A stretch of DNA of 64,000 nucleotides from Aphelocoma coerulescens. Taxonomy: Eukaryota > Chordata > Aves > Passeriformes > Corvidae. Below the pieces are notes generated by a model. It saw only the letters and a list, made by a program, of their open reading frames with translations. It was not told the DNA's origin and searched no databases. The stretch lies in assembly GCF_041296385.1 (NCBI RefSeq), contig NC_091013.1, positions 8,508,001 to 8,572,000 on the forward strand. The letters run 5' to 3'. Shown here one piece after another: positions 1 through 15,200 of the stretch. The position numbers were made by a program, and so were the translations under genes. The number at the start of each line of letters is the position of its first letter. The first letter of the stretch is position 1.

Positions 1-116
1 GGCACTCACAATAGATGTGGGCACCCCCAGCTGGGGCCCTTGAGCAATGCCTGAGTGTTTGAGACAAGCCTGGGGGAAGTTTGCCTTCCTTTCTCCACGA
101 GCATGGCTTTTCTCAC
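1..116 (-). other. OTC: OTC intron 6, 5' part
   Basis: This is the start of the intron after exon 6 (donor GTGAGA at 116-111). I see no other feature before the window edge. Confidence 0.85.
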
Positions 117-239
117 CCTGGGAGTGGCAATCCGCAGGTGCATTCCCAGCTTCGCAGCGCTCGTCATGAAGGACTGGAGGACGTTGTTGCCGTCCCCGAT
201 CCAGGCGATGGAGAGTCCCTTCAGCCCTCCATAGTGCTC
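117..239 (-). CDS. OTC: OTC exon 6 (start of ornithine domain)
   Basis: This 123-bp exon equals human exon 6 (codons 181-221). It encodes [19 protein letters not shown] and then [16 protein letters not shown], ending ATPR. DGNN contributes N199 to ornithine binding. The acceptor CAG precedes 239 and the donor GTGAGA follows 117. Exon 7 onward lies beyond base 1. Confidence 0.97.
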
Positions 240-3200
240 CTGCCAAAGCAATCACAAGCTCTGGGGTTATGCTCTGGAGGAGCTGGGCAGGCTGATGGGC
301 AAGAGGAAATGATCAGACGGCTCGGCACAAAGGCAGCTGGCTACCTTCAATGCTACCTGCAGGGACCACACCTGAAATTACTGCTCCTGCAGGATGGTCA
401 TGGAGGGAAAGCCCCCCCATATCATACAAGAAGGCCCAAGTGCAGCTGCTTCCCCTCGAGAAGGACACGTTGGTGCATGAGCCAATGGTGAAGCTCAGGC
501 TGAGGGATTCAGCACCAGACACTAAGTGATTTTAGCATCACTGACGTACAGCTGTTCTTTGGGATTCATCAACATAGAGGAATGTTAGAAACTACTAATT
601 AGAGACTGTCCTAATGCCTGGAATAGAACACCTTTCAGCTTTCCCCCAAAATTGTGAAAATACCCTATTGAGCTTTGCTCTGGGTTGGTTGCCTCTACAT
701 GCTGTTCCCTGTGGCTGTGGCCATGCCCTGGGAAGGCATCTTCACCCCACAGCTGCACAGGACACCAAAGGGCAGCACTCTGAAAGCAGCTGTGCCACGC
801 ATGGCCTGCAGCATTTGTTCTCCATTGTACAGCCAAAGGGTGTGGTAGCCAGTTAACCCCCTGATTCTGTGATGCCACGTTCCCCCTGTTCCCTGCCCTA
901 GCCATGGCCTCTCCCTCGGTTTCTCCCTGTTGGCTCCTGTACCCCAACCCTGCCCAGGGACCGCCCCTGGGCCCCTGACAAAAACTACACTGTGCCCAGA
1001 GCACGAGGTCTCTCTCTCTGCCTCTGAGGGCGCTGGGACAAGATGTGAATAAAGCCATCCCAAACCCTCCTGAGAGACCCCTCTCTGCCTTCTTTACCAC
1101 CACTGCCCTGTAACCCTGCTGGCTGCCGGAGCCACATCGCGGGGCTGTCCGAAATGGGCTCCGGGATGTGACCAATTGCACGGCCCAGGGAAACGCCCGC
1201 TGTGCTCTCAGGGAGCTGCAGCCTGCTGGGCAGAGTCCAGCTGGTACAACAAAAGAGTGCAGGAATTTTTTTTAAAATGTGGATTACCCAAACTTGAAAC
1301 AGCATTACAGAGTTAACTGTGGCTTTGCCTGATGGCACTTAGAGCCTGGCCATGTGCAGTTACTCTGTCCCTCCATCCCAACAGATAAGGCCTAAGGAGG
1401 AGCAAGAGTAAGAGGGGTTACATATTTCCAGAGCAGGATGATTTGAGGCTCCTTAATGAGCCTTGTTTTAAATATGCATGTTTATAGGCACTTAAGCTGA
1501 TACCAACATTTTTTGAAAGACATAACCAAATATTCCTATAAGCCTGCTCTGTAAAACTCCACCTCATGACTTGAAAAAATTTCTGGAGAGTCTTTTATTC
1601 TTAGTTCAAATCTGGGCCATGCTACAATTGCATTGTAGTAGCTGGAAGCCAGACAGCATTTCAACACTTTGTGTGGCATGATTCAATGCTTGTCAGAGAG
1701 GATAAGCATCCACATTTTACTGAGTGGCAACCTTGAAGGCAGTTGCAGAAAAGATGCCAAAAGACTGAACAGGAAAAGGGCTGGGACCACCCCCTTCTCT
1801 CCTGGCGGCAGTTTCTCCTAAACAAATAGTTTGTGAAGTTGTTCCAGAACAAAGTTACTGGCATTTCTTCCAGAGATCACAATTTTGAGTCAAAAATAGC
1901 AGTACTCGAAATATGGAATGACATTAAAGTGCTGTAAAAATCTAAACATAATAGAGTCCTAGACTGCCCAGGCTTAAAGGCTACAACTATGGTATTGCAG
2001 AAATATCACTTTTTCAGCCAAAGTTTGTTAGCAGCAAGCTTATTGGCAGAGATTGGATGCAAGGAGAACAAATTTACAGGAAAACAAATCAGGACTTTGT
2101 GGACATGGAAGTTATTTCAGTATAACCACTCTGTAGGTATCCAAGGATCTTTCAAAGTCCTTCCACATCTCCTAGCAATGGTGCTCCTAGGAGAAGGCCA
2201 AACTGAAGCATTTATTTAAGGTGTTGTTTCCATTTAGGGCTTAGTGGTAGTTGAGACCGGAACCCACAGCCAGAAGCAAACAAGACAGTCCTGAGTTCTT
2301 TTCATCTTACTGTTTAAAAATAGACATCTCAGCCTTAATACTTAAAGCGTTGACTAGAGTCACAAATATACTGCTATGTTAAACAACTTCACCTTACTGC
2401 CAGCTGCTACTCTGCATTAAAAGAAGCACAGTGCATACTAAGTACTTTCCTCTGTTTTCCCAAGCCACTAGCTGTTACAGATAAAATATGGAGTACTGGA
2501 CGTTGTCTGTATAACGATCCCTGATATGTGCTGCAAATTGCAAAGCCGCATCTGCAGTGCCTACTGGATAGAGTGGACATAGCTGAACTGATTTTAATGA
2601 AGATGTTATGCTAATGGAAGGAGTCACAGCAAGGCAGAATCAAGCTGTGTGTGTGCTAGGGGAACCTGTTTTATATCCTGTTCTAGGCTTTATGCTGCCA
2701 CTGGTGCACTGCTGCTGTAATTCAAACCTCTTCATCTAAAGCCAAATCACTGTGACTGTGCTGCCTAAAAGCAAGCACACACCCTCAGTTTCCAGCAGAG
2801 CTGAGGTGACTCTGTTGGTCAGAACCCAAAAGCTTTGAGGCAAAACAAAAGCTACTGTAAATGAGACAACTTCCCCTCCTGCCCACTCCCTCTTTTACAG
2901 TATGTGCTTATGCAACCACACAGATGAAATCGAGCTAAAAGTGTTTTGCTGGGATGGTAACACTCTGGATTAAATGAGAGCCTTTACACTACTTGCTAAT
3001 TACCAGAGCCTTGGAAGTTATTTCCCCTTTGCATCCCTCCCCAATTTTTCCAAACTTTGTTATATTGATGTAGGCTTTACACCTGCATGGGTGTTGTGCA
3101 GTTTCACTCTATATTCAGAACATGACTCCTAGTAAAGGCACACAAAAAAATAACATATTTAGAAAGTCTAGAGCCCCTCTCCCTTATGAAGCCTCTTTGG

Positions 3201-6200
3201 CACAATAGTACTTGCTGCTGTAGTGCCATAAAACTTGCCTTTGTTATTCTCATGAAAAATCCTGGCTAAATAAGCAATACATACTTTACATTCAACTTTC
3301 TCACCCTCATGTTGCTTTTACAATGTTTCATTCTGTTTTTATCCAAGGCTGCAGTGTATCAGCGTATCCAATCCTGGGAAAAAATAAGCATGCCCAGAGA
3401 TTTGACCCTGCTGTATGTGTGGAGAAGACTGGATTAACTAACTAGGGACATTCGTGTCTGCCTCTGCCTCGACTTGCTTCCAGTGAGACTGAAACTCTGA
3501 CACCATTATAGATTAATTCTGAAATGTTTGACCACAACTGTCATAACAGCCCTCAATTAAAGCAAGCTTTTGAATAATGAATCAATAATCTGTCAAATTT
3601 TAAAATGGAATGCCAACGACGAATCAAAGCTTTAGCCCTTTGGGAGACAGTGCAATCCAGTAAATGAGAAACTGGGCAAACTTGTATCTTCTGGCTCTCA
3701 AACTGGGCTTAAGGCAAATGCTGGGCCAGTTATCTTTCTTACTCCCACACTGTTCTTTGTCATGGTTATTGATACAGTATATTCTAGAGGATCAGGACAG
3801 AACTTAGCAGGGATTTCTAATTGTTAGAATAATGAAGATGATGATGGTGATGAATTTGAAAATTGTAATAATTTGAGGTCGGGGTCACACATTGAGGAGA
3901 TCTTGAGAATATATTTCAGCCCCCTTCAAGCTGGGCAACACTCTTTGTTATGCTGTTTAAAAAGAAATCTGTGTATTTCTGATGTATTTCTTATGCTAAC
4001 CATTGCTTTCTGAAAAAGAAAATTCCCCCCAGACCAGTGACATAAAAAGCAAGTGGCATATGGATCCACTCTAATTACCAGTCTGGCCATCCTGCAGTCA
4101 GTTACAAGTGAGCTGATTTGGCCAGTGACATTAATATCAATTGAATCAATGTCAATACCCAGGCTGTCTCTGGAATACAAATTGTGTGATGCTGCCCTCC
4201 AGCCAAGCTGAGCAGAGCAGAAGCTGAGCCACAGCTCCTGCCCAGGACACTGAGAGGCACCGGGCGGACTCAGCACGAGGCTGTTACACGGCGGCAGCAC
4301 AGCAGAGGAGTACAGGGGCTCAGTGTGTGCACACTACCAGCACACAAACTCACAGTCTTTAAAGGCCAAATCCCCAAACCCTCAAAATCAGGTTCTTTAC
4401 ATGTTTGCAACCATTTGGAGTGGGTTATAACTCAGTTCAACACAACTTTTAAGAAAGAAGGTAGTATATAAACATGAAGAAAAACATTTATCTTGGCATA
4501 ATAGGGGGCATTAACCCTGAGCACAGTATTAAAGGACAGAGCCAGCTTAGACTTCAAACGTGAGGGGATCCAGGTTGAGGAATCTCACCCCAATATTCAT
4601 AACAGGAACACACTGTAGGATCTGAAAAGAACACCCTGAACATTTACAGGATGAGAATTCGCCCTGAATACAGAATGAGAATTCACATCCCTGAAAATAA
4701 ACCAGCTGCATTGTTTGGGGGGTGCGATGGACTATACTAAAATAACCATACTAAAATGCACCTGAATAGGGAATCAGAAGGTATAAGCAAGAAAACATTT
4801 TGACAAGACAAACCAGGCAATTTTGTAGTTTCAGACCAAAGAGAAAGTACTTGAGGAGGATTCAAGAAGGCACATGACAAAATTAATAGCATATAGAAAA
4901 TGGAAGAATAAAAATGTGCTGAGCATGAAGAGGGCCAGAGTGCATGTAGAGCTCCACTGGAAAGCACAGAAGAAAAGAGAAGAAAAGAAAAAAAGTACAT
5001 TTTGGGTATGTACTGACAGCAGGGAGGAACAGATCCAGGCAGAAAAATATTTATGGGGATAGGGAAGAGACATTTTTTAAAGAGAAATAAGCTCTACAAA
5101 AACCTGTACATTTAAAAGTTACATTTAAATATTAGGCTAGCAGTCTGTGCCACTATTGTAGTTTGCATATACGTATAAATCAAATAAATTGCCTTTGCAT
5201 TGTGCAGAAACAGTCTAAATGTTATATATGGACTCTCAACTAATTTAAAGAATCAGTGGCACCATTCTGCATCCCTGTATTAATCTTCTTGCAGGCAGTA
5301 CTTGGATGATATCTTGCTGAAAATCCCATGAGAAGCTTGATTGTGGTAAGTAGCAACTAGACCTGTGTCTCACACCTCTTCAAGAGTTAATCTCACTTCT
5401 GTGACCTGGTAAAGTTCATTATGTGATTAAAACGTTTTTTCCTTACATGCCACTCCAGTCTTCTCCAACCCACTGTACAGTGCAAAGAGGAAAAGGAGCA
5501 GAGGAACAGGTCAGAAAGGGAAAGTTCAGGCAGTGCCATCATCCACAGAGAGCTGCTGAGAGCTCTCCCCTGCCTGCACCTCTCTCCTGGGTAAGAAAGC
5601 AGGAAAGTGTGTCAGCAACCAGCAGAGCAACATGCCCTTGGCATAGCTGGGTGGCCACCCAGCTGCCCTATAAAGATCTCCTGACAAACTTCTGGCTAAG
5701 GAACATGCTGGAAGGAATCAGGGAGAGATGGGTAGATGGAGGAAATTGTGCTCTGCTTATTTGGCTGAGTGTGAAAGTGCTGCAAATTTAAAAAGCCTTC
5801 CATGTCTGTGTAAAAGCTAAGCCATTCCTTGTGATGTTAAGTGTTCACTTTGTCATGACACCTCTCCATGTTAAACACTTCTTTTGTTTGAGCACCAACT
5901 GTTGTGGACCTATTTCTTCATCAGGTAAAATGGGCAGGGGCACTCTTTCCACAGACATCCTCCCTGGTGTTTGATGCTGCAAAGACACCCCATGGTGTTG
6001 GTGCTGCCCTTGGTATTCAAACCAGGGAACAGGGCAGCCTGTGGGCTCATGTTCACCCAGAGTTTCTACCGTGGATGCCCTATATGAGGATGCAAAGGAG
6101 GAGGAGCAGAGGGTGCTCTACAGGGCATGTACTCATCCTGCTGTTTCCCATAGGTTTCCCACTAAGATCAGTGGAGAAAGAGGTGCATCTCCAGAAGGTG

Positions 6201-9200
6201 ATTGAGGTGCTCAGTGGTCTCTCTTCATTGACTGGAGGTGGAGTAGAGGGCAACAGCACTCTGAACCTGTCTTCTGGAGTCAGTGGCCTAGGTAAAACCA
6301 GATTTAGGGGCAGAGATATCCGTGGTGTGTATATCCATGTGAGTATTATTATTCCTGAAGACTGTTACTCAGAAGTGATAAAATGCCAATTAGCAAGGTC
6401 TTTGCAAGACAGAACACCCCACAAAACACAACCAGAAGATTCTTCTGACTTATATTTGCACACAATGTTTATAATGAAATTATGACATTCTCATTACAAC
6501 TTAGTGTCTTATGCAATTTGAACACTGAGGCTTGCTCAATGTGACCTCACAAATCTCCCTTATCCTGAGGTCTGTGAAGCATCTTAGTCTCAAGTTCACC
6601 AATTTTTTCTGGTCTCTTCACTGTGAGTATAAAAAAATTACAAAAAAACACTTAAAATAAAAAAGGAATTTTTGCCAAACACGTGTGTCTTTCAGTATTT
6701 AAGGTTTAAAGCATGAATAATTTAATATTACTCTCACTAGATCTTTCCCACATACTGAATGCCCCATAGCAAAGTCTCCAACAGCTGAGAAACACAGCTG
6801 AATGAATCAGGAAATTATTCTGCCCTACCATTTTCAAGCAGTGTGGTTTTTATTCATTCAGAAAGTAAACAAGGTCAGAGGAGTTCATCATAGTTGTCAA
6901 CTAGCCCTGCAGTATAATAATCTTTTTTATAAGCCAGAACCTCAATTGATTGTAAAACCACATAGTCCTTCTGTTCACAGATAAACATCTGGTATTCTGT
7001 GTGTAAAATGTTATCCTGCTGTCAGATCCACTGTTACATTAGATAAAAATAAAAAATACAATCTCTTTGAACTGTTCTGTGATGTGAGCAAAGTTTAAAC
7101 TGGTTAAAGTGCCTGAACACTAAGCATTTGTACTGGTAGCATTAACTGGCTTTTCAAAACAAATGTGTTCAACCAATTTCCTAATATATAAATAGTGATT
7201 CCTTTTAAGCTGTCCATAGATTAGGGAGGAATCAAGAGTGAACTACTGAGTGTTTTTAAGTCAGTGGAAAAACTTCTGCTGGCTTTGACTGAGCCAGATT
7301 CTCATCTTTGTCTTAATATGTACAGCGCTCTGTACCTTCTTTGAATTGCAGACTAATTCCAATGAAGTACTTCATTTTATGCTTAAGTTCAGTCCTACTA
7401 CAGCTGATAGGACTACATAATTGTTTTAAATTAAACAGGTCCTTAATTATATTGCTGGATGAAGATCTCTTTAAACAACAAGTGCCATTTAATTGCTCCT
7501 TTGAAAAACCTAGGGATAAAAGGTTTTGAAGATGACTTCCCCAAATACTTACTAAGACTTAGCAAAAAAAATAAGTTATATTTTTACCTGAAGAGTTAGG
7601 TAATCAGCTAAAATCTGGAGAGGATGGTGTAAATCAGACAATCCATTGATTACTGGGATCGTGGCTTCTTTTGCCATTAGGTCCAGATCATTATGGTTAT
7701 AAACTCGAGCCAAGATTGCATTTGTCATGCTGGACAGCACCCTAGAGATGGCAGAAAATACTCAAGTCAAACATAATAAATATACCCCTGTTGCACTCTT
7801 CAGTGTGCAACACATAAATATTAATGAGAAATGGTAATGAATCAATATTTTTCAGCTATCTGAATAATTTATTACGCCTGCAGAACAGACTCAAATGTAG
7901 CCATTTAACAAGCTGCTAATAAGTAAGAAGTTTCACTTCCTAACACTATGACAGTAAGTAAATTAAAACTGCTGCTTATTTTATATTTTTTTCTCTTTAG
8001 CATTTCATTGTAGGTGAAACATTGATGTTAAGCTCTCTGAACTAAGAGAAGAGATTGTGTGATACTGTAACATTTGAAGACTTTGATAACCTCAGAAGAG
8101 ATAAGGTATATGATTTTTTCAGTGTTTTAGCAAAGAACAAATGTAGCATTGACTGAATATTACAGACTCGATATGGTAGCCTGACTTTGTGAGGATCAGC
8201 AATACAGACCTGTTTTAGATTACCACAATTAGTTACTGATCTTAATAAACACAGAAACAGAACAGAGTGGGGTAGTTGGCCTGCTTTCTCCTACCTACAC
8301 ATTTGTGTATTGACTCACATGGTATCAGCATTCAAGTAATGCCCAAATTTGAAACTCAGTGTGAGGAAAGGGATTGCAGGAGCCCCTGTACCACTCTGGC
8401 ATTAACCTCATTTGCTAAAGTGTGAAAGACACAGAGATTAGCACAGTGTTCTCTGAATTTTTTAGATAAATTAAATATGGATTGGAACTCTTAATTTCTC
8501 TGCATTTCTGTGTTTTAATCAGGCCCTGAAGCCTGACTTTGAAGTAGCATTTTGTGTGTTTTCATGTTATCTGTAATAGGACCTTAAAACAAAACAAGGG
8601 AGCACTGAATTAGAAGTGTATGGAAAAAATCCTTGCCGTATCTGCCTTCCTGATTAACCATAACGAATTCTTGCATTGCCTCTTGTGGAAATAGGGCTGT
8701 TAATACCACCATCAGCAAGGTCTCCTAATGAAGTCAGTAACAAGTATTTTCTACTGACACCAAGCATTCCTCACACAAGCAAAACTCTTATGTGACAAGA
8801 CTGCCTGTAGAGCTCTCTCTGAAGAAAAGACCGTCAATAGTAGCTACAAATGAAAAGGAGGAACTGAACAAGGTTTTTACTGCTTACAAAATACTGGAAC
8901 AGTTGCTGTTGGTGCCATATTTCTTCTTAGCTCAGCAGATCCTTTCTCTGGGGGAAACCTGTTCTGAACCTGCCATCAGGGCTGTGATGCATGGGCCCTT
9001 TTATTAGCCATCTCACAGGTGTCCACCCTAAACAAGACATAGCCAGTCCCTATCAGTCAAGGAAAAGGGGCAATCACACTGGGAAATTGCTCATTTTCCT
9101 TAAATTTTTTTCTCCTTTAGGATGTCAGGACAGTTGATTTCTATTTGGCACAGCTGATCAAGAAATTAAAGATTGTTCCTTTATAGGATATGTCATTAGT

Positions 9201-12200
9201 GGAAACTCAGCCATAACCACCAACTAGTGAAAACTGCTGGACTTTCATCTTTAGTCTGTTGAAAGTAGATATCAGACTTATGAGACAACTGCCAGCAAGG
9301 CATCAGACAGTCCTGCCAGCTTTTCTAGATGCCATATTTTACAGTGGAAAATCACCTGTAAACTGGCTTTATTATTTGTGAAATTAAAATAAAACTAAAC
9401 TTGGGGGGGGAAAAACACAAATAACCCTCACCTGGAGGTCTCTGATTACAGGGGAATGATTAAGTCTCCAGTAATTGAATCAGTTTGAAGAAAAATATGT
9501 AAGGCTAGAATTGCGCAGGAAAAAAAGGTCCTGGATAGATAAGAGTCTTGTCAAAGGTGAAGTTTTGTAAGCTGAGAGGCTGTAAGCACAGGCTCATCAG
9601 GTGACTACATTCAAGGTTCTTATTTTATCAACCACTAAGTCTTTCTCTCATTTCATTCTTTTGCAAAACTGTGAGACTATGAACTTCAAAATCCCAGAGC
9701 CTGGAAATATGTTATATTGGAATACTGGGTACATTAGAACGCAGCATATCTCTCTTTTCAAAGTAATTTTTATTCCTACAGAGAAAACCTGGACTTTTTT
9801 CTTCAACTGTATCCTCTGAGGGGTCCAAAATTAAACACAGAGTATGGTATGGCTGATCTCTGAATTTGAAAATGGGGCATTTGCATATATTTTGTATAGA
9901 ATACTGCTATGCAAGATAGTTTTGCTTTTGTTTTGAAAGTCTATTTCCATTCAAAAGCTTTAAACTTCTGACAAGACTACTTCACTGTTACTCATAGTCT
10001 CAGAGGGACATACGGTAGATCTGTTCTCAGCAAAGCAAACCCGTTCCCCATAAATGCAGAGATTAATGCCCTAATAATTCCAGTGGTAAAATCATCCTAT
10101 GAGTTCTTCAGGGCTGCCACTGAACCTTATGGCCACTGAGCCTTAGTGATGCCCAGTGGAACTGCTCTACAGTGGGAAATACAGACACAGTACTTATATT
10201 TCATTTCAGGTAATATATCAGGCATGCTAAACAGCACTGAAAGGCTTAGAGCTCCTTAATGGGCGGTAACTTTTTGCCACTGTGTCAGTGCAAATGTAAA
10301 TGTCTTGTGAAGCATGGAGGAGCTGATTTATGAGCAGGTAATAAGTCACTAAAAATATGTTCACAGCAGGCTTTCAACCCATACCTGCAGCAGTTCTAAT
10401 AAAAACTGTGACTTTTATAGATCTGTGCCCCTTTCGCTTTAAGTCTCAATCTCAAGTACTTCTAAGGCTTTCAGAGCCCCAGACACATGGCTGTAAATAT
10501 TTGAAATACCCTCTGGGTCTACTACAGGCATTCTTTTTTTATTCTTGCATTAACTGAATGAGGTTGGGATGTCATCCTCATTCACAAGAAGCACCAAGGA
10601 ATTAACACTCCAGTTTTTCTTTTGGGTAAACTGCTCAGCCTTGATTATGCAGTTCAATAGTACTTCTGCTAATGAGAGCAGGAGTGGAGCAGAGCACCTG
10701 GGATTCTTTAAGGATTTGGGAAAACCCCCTGTCCACTGTAGCAGATGAGAGCTGTGACTCAGCAGAGGAGCAAAATTCTCAGGTCAGAGTCATAAATAGA
10801 GTTTTGTCCCGGAGGAGCAAGCAGTGACAGAGAAAAGGGGGTTGAAGGCTTGCTTGGGAAGTGGGTATTGTAGCAACTTTATTCACAGAATGGGGATGCT
10901 TTCAGAATGGCTGGAAGATTTGTTTACTTCTATTTATTTCATTGTTTCTTGTAGTTTATTGTCTGCCCTTTTCCTTTTTGCTTGTGCAAACAAAGAACAT
11001 TCAGGACACTGTAAACAAAAGATTGAATGTCCCTTTACTGTCCCATTTGGGAAGAAGAAGAAATGAAAACTGGGCTATACAAAGCACATCTGTTTTTGTG
11101 TCAGAACACACCTGGATTTGCTGTAGGGTTGGCATCTGAGTGGCAGAGAGCCTCTGGGTGACAGTCCTGCATGGCTGGCGGGACGATGCTTGGAGAGGTT
11201 ATTGCAGGGAAGCACTTTGGAAGGACCCTGACTGCATCTTCCCCCTTCCTGAACATTTGGCTGCTGGGGCTCACAGCCAGCTTTGCAGTAGGGCAGATGA
11301 GGGCTGCAAGGTGATTAGAGGGATGGAGCACCTCTCCTACAGGGAAAGGCTGACAGAACTGGCATTATTCAGCCTGGAAAACAGAAGGCTCTAGACTGAC
11401 CTAATTGCTGCCTTCCAGCACCTGAACAGAGCCTATGCAAAAGTTGGAGAGGGACTATTTACAAGAGCCTGAAGTGACAGGACAAGTGGGAATGGGTTCA
11501 AACTGACAGAGAATAGGTTTAGATTGGATATTAGGAAAAAATTCTTTACTGTGAGGGTGGTGAGGCCCTGGCACAGGTTGCCCAGAGAAACTGTGTCTGC
11601 CCCATCCCTGGCAGTGTTCAAAGCCAGGCTGGATGGGACTCTGAACAACCTGGTCCAGTGAAAAGTATTCCTGTCCATTAAAGGGGGGTTGTAATGAGAT
11701 GATATTTAAAATCTCTTCCAACACAAAACATTCTAAGATTCTATTGTTGCAGCTTTCTCTGATACTGGCAGAGTTATGTGTCCAGCAGAGAGTGAGAGTT
11801 AAGTACTTTCAAGCCTCAAGGGGACTGAGATTTTTACTTTCTACCATCAACACCCATATGTCTTCCACTTCAGTAGTTAAAAACAAGAAAGGAAAATTTT
11901 AAATGTTCAAATGTTTGCTCTTTTTTCTTAAATTCTCCTTGGATTTCATCACAGAGAACAGCACCATAGTTCTCAAACAATCTCTCCCACTGACTGAGAA
12001 CTGTGATATTCAGCAGAGGCAATGGAATTCAGCTTCCTGATTGCATATTTTGAATTGAGCCTGATGAGCTTGACACTGCATATCTTTCACCAGAACAATA
12101 GGGACCACTCAGACACTGCTAACCTTCCAACAGCTGGGCCTGGCTGAATCGACCTCAGGCTGCACAAGGGCTGCCTAGAAAACAGGATAATGCTAAGGGT

Positions 12201-15200
12201 GGATGAAGCTTTAATAGTTGGAGTGCTATGGAAAACAGCAGGAGCACCTGCAAAACATTACCTCATGTTTTGCCTGCTTTCAGCAGTATCAGAGGCACTG
12301 GAGAAAAGCCCTGACCTCAGGTCCTCCCCACCACAGCATTGGAGATAGGCTGCTCCCCATCCCTTCATCCCTGTGGAACTGGGCATGATTTCGATCTTCC
12401 AAGGATGCCAGAAAGAGGAGGGAGCCATAGCCCAGCCTCCACAGCAGTTCTGACAATGGGTACAGCTGGGAAGGAGGGCACGGGAAATCTGAAACTGGCT
12501 ACAAAGTGCTGGTCCAGTTTCATGCTGCTGAAATGGGGGGATCAGAAAGGCCCTCAGTGCCACCCTGTCACTGCTACTACAGCAGGCTAAGGCCCACCAG
12601 CAGCTGGCCTAACTAAATAATGTCTTTGCTTTTTGATTTTGCTCCCAGAGCAGCAGAACCAGAAGGTTTGGGTCTTGTTGGAATATATGTGCTATCATCA
12701 GTGGAGTTACACTACTTCTGAGGTTCATAAAATGGTTTCATTTGTAAATGTAAGCCTAATTAACTCTATATGCCAAAATAATTCTCAGTGTGGGAAGTGT
12801 TGGATAGCTTGAGTGAATGGAATAAAGGTTTACTGAGATGTGGATTCTGTGAGCTGATCTGTAAATATTTAAGAAATTTGGACTACCTTCTTACATTTTC
12901 CAGAAAGAAAATACTAGCTTCCAGAATTCTGCAAGACAGATGTCAGCCCAATCAATTACCAAGTACGATGTTCAATCAAGTGATATTTTACCAACCTTGC
13001 TGTATCTGTGAGACTCTCATTAGTGCCCACATGTATGTCTTGTGTTGTAAGGAAGCACGGATGTCCTCCAAGGAGAGCAAATCCTACAGTGAAGAAAAAT
13101 TAAAAAAAAAAGAGAAAGTAAACACCAGCACCTCATATTTACAGCCAAGATTCAAAATCTTCTTGATATAAAATACATTTACAAAAATAAAAGTAGAACT
13201 CAGCAGGACATCCAAATGTTTCAAACATCTAATAATATACATGCTAAAATGCTGAAATAATTAGCATTTGACACACAAAGTTTCAAATAAATACGCTTGG
13301 AATAAACCCACTCAAATGTATGCCTTACTGAAATCCTTAGCCATGAGTTCTGATCTGTGATCACAGGGACAGTCATTCAAGCTCCAAGGCTACACATTGC
13401 CACAAGCATCACTGTGGCTCTCTGTTAAGAGCCAGGAAATCCATTCATCATGCTGCATTTCTGCTTCAAGGGACTTTGCATCCTTCAAGGGCCATCCGAG
13501 TCGCCAGGTGTAATTCCACATCCTTGCAAGTATCTACATTATCTTTCATGTAAAGTCACTCAGGCAGAAAGCCCTAAGCCTCCTCATACACTGTAGCAAA
13601 CCTGAATTTGGTCTCAAAAGACCAAGTGCCTTAAAAATGATAATGTGAGAGAGAAAAGGAAAGGTCTCAGGCCCTGCCAACATCCCTCTACCCCACAGTA
13701 GTTAGGAATTTACAAGGTGGCCCAAGGAACTGGATGGATTCGGTATGAAGAGTAAAATCCACTCCTGAACAGGAAACCATGGAAAGACTCGAGCATCATT
13801 TAAGAATATAAAACACTCTGGGGAACTTCAAAGGTGTCTGAATAATGCTTTTGGATGAAGACAAATTACATCTTCCAGGCAACTCTCAGGTTCTCTCCTA
13901 CCTTATTTTAGTTGCACCACCAGCAGAAAGCTACCACAAGCAGCCATCTGACACTGATACAGAGAAAACAGCTTCTTTTCATTAATATTTGAATCTCCCT
14001 GGCTTTGCCTGGTTTAAGTCTGAAGCCTCTTTCTACTGAATCTGAGTGTAAAGTCCTTCATGGCCAGACATTGGGAGGATGGGGCTGTTTTATGAACTGT
14101 CACAGATGGTTTAGCATAAGCCTAGCACAGGTAACAGCATCCTACAGTTGGGAATGTACAAAGTATAGGATTTGAACTGGGCTGTAGGTAGCATTTTCTG
14201 TGTGCTGGTGAACACTTTCCTCATAACAACTCCCTTCTAGCACAGAAATTGTCTGCAGGGAGACCCGGCTTTGTCACTAGTATTTATGATGGAGGAAATT
14301 TCCAGAGAATCTTAGTGTGGACAAACCAGCCTTGTTGAGACAACACTGTGGGGGTGTGAGTCTTTTATTGTGACAAAAATCTAGAAAGAAGCCTGTCTTT
14401 ATTTACATTGCCAGGAAGAGAAAGGCTGCATACAGCACAGAAGAGCAGAGACCCCCACTTTGTTTACAAAAATGTGATGTCTTGGAGATGCTGATGAATT
14501 TCATGCTGTTAAAAAAAAAAAAACTAAAAAGAGAGAAAAAAAAAAAAGAGAAAAGCAAGAAAATACCAGAAGAAAAGGTCAAAAGATGCTCAGGCTTGTT
14601 GTATCCATTAGATGGCACTGGTGACAGATTCAGCACTGCAGCTTCAGCACGGTGGTTGTACAGGTCTGCCATAGATCAAAAACTTCATCCCACAGCTACT
14701 CTTTAAAAGAGGATTAAATCAGGACTGAACACTGAAACCTTTCACAGATAAAACCAACAGGTACAGGCAGTAGGCCTGTGCCCCACAACTGAGCTGCTTA
14801 CACAGAGCAACCCTTACTGACTTCCATCTCATTCCAGCAGCAGGGCTGAGGTGAGGTCTTCCACTTCGTGTCAGTTCATCCAGTCTCGAGAGTTTAAAAT
14901 ACAATAGATAAAAAAAATACTGGAAATTAATTGTCTTTGGACTGTCTCAATTTCCTTAAATGTCAGATTAAAAGTAATGATGCTTTGGATCCCATCTGAA
15001 GGGCAAATTTCTGCTCCCTCTAGTCACTGTACACTTGCTTTATTGAATGGGCCCTTTTTGATTTCTTGTTTTCATTAAGGATTGTTCCAAATCTCAACAA
15101 TATTGCAAGTCAGATACAGCCAAGTTTTAAGAATGAACCACCATTTATTTTACTATTACTTTTTTGCTGTTAGAAAGGACTGTCTATACATTTGTTTGTT

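Noticed and set aside
585..1181. 198-codon open frame, minus strand
   Set aside because: It runs from plain intron into the GC-rich LTR; the LTR's composition keeps the frame open and no retroviral protein similarity is seen.
3926..4300. 124-codon open frame, minus strand, OTC intron 5
   Set aside because: No domain or repeat similarity recognised and it starts in a small GC-rich patch; chance is the simpler explanation.
5904..6485. 193-codon open frame in OTC intron 5, plus strand
   Set aside because: No recognisable domain, no splice or promoter context and ordinary intron composition; length alone is not enough evidence.
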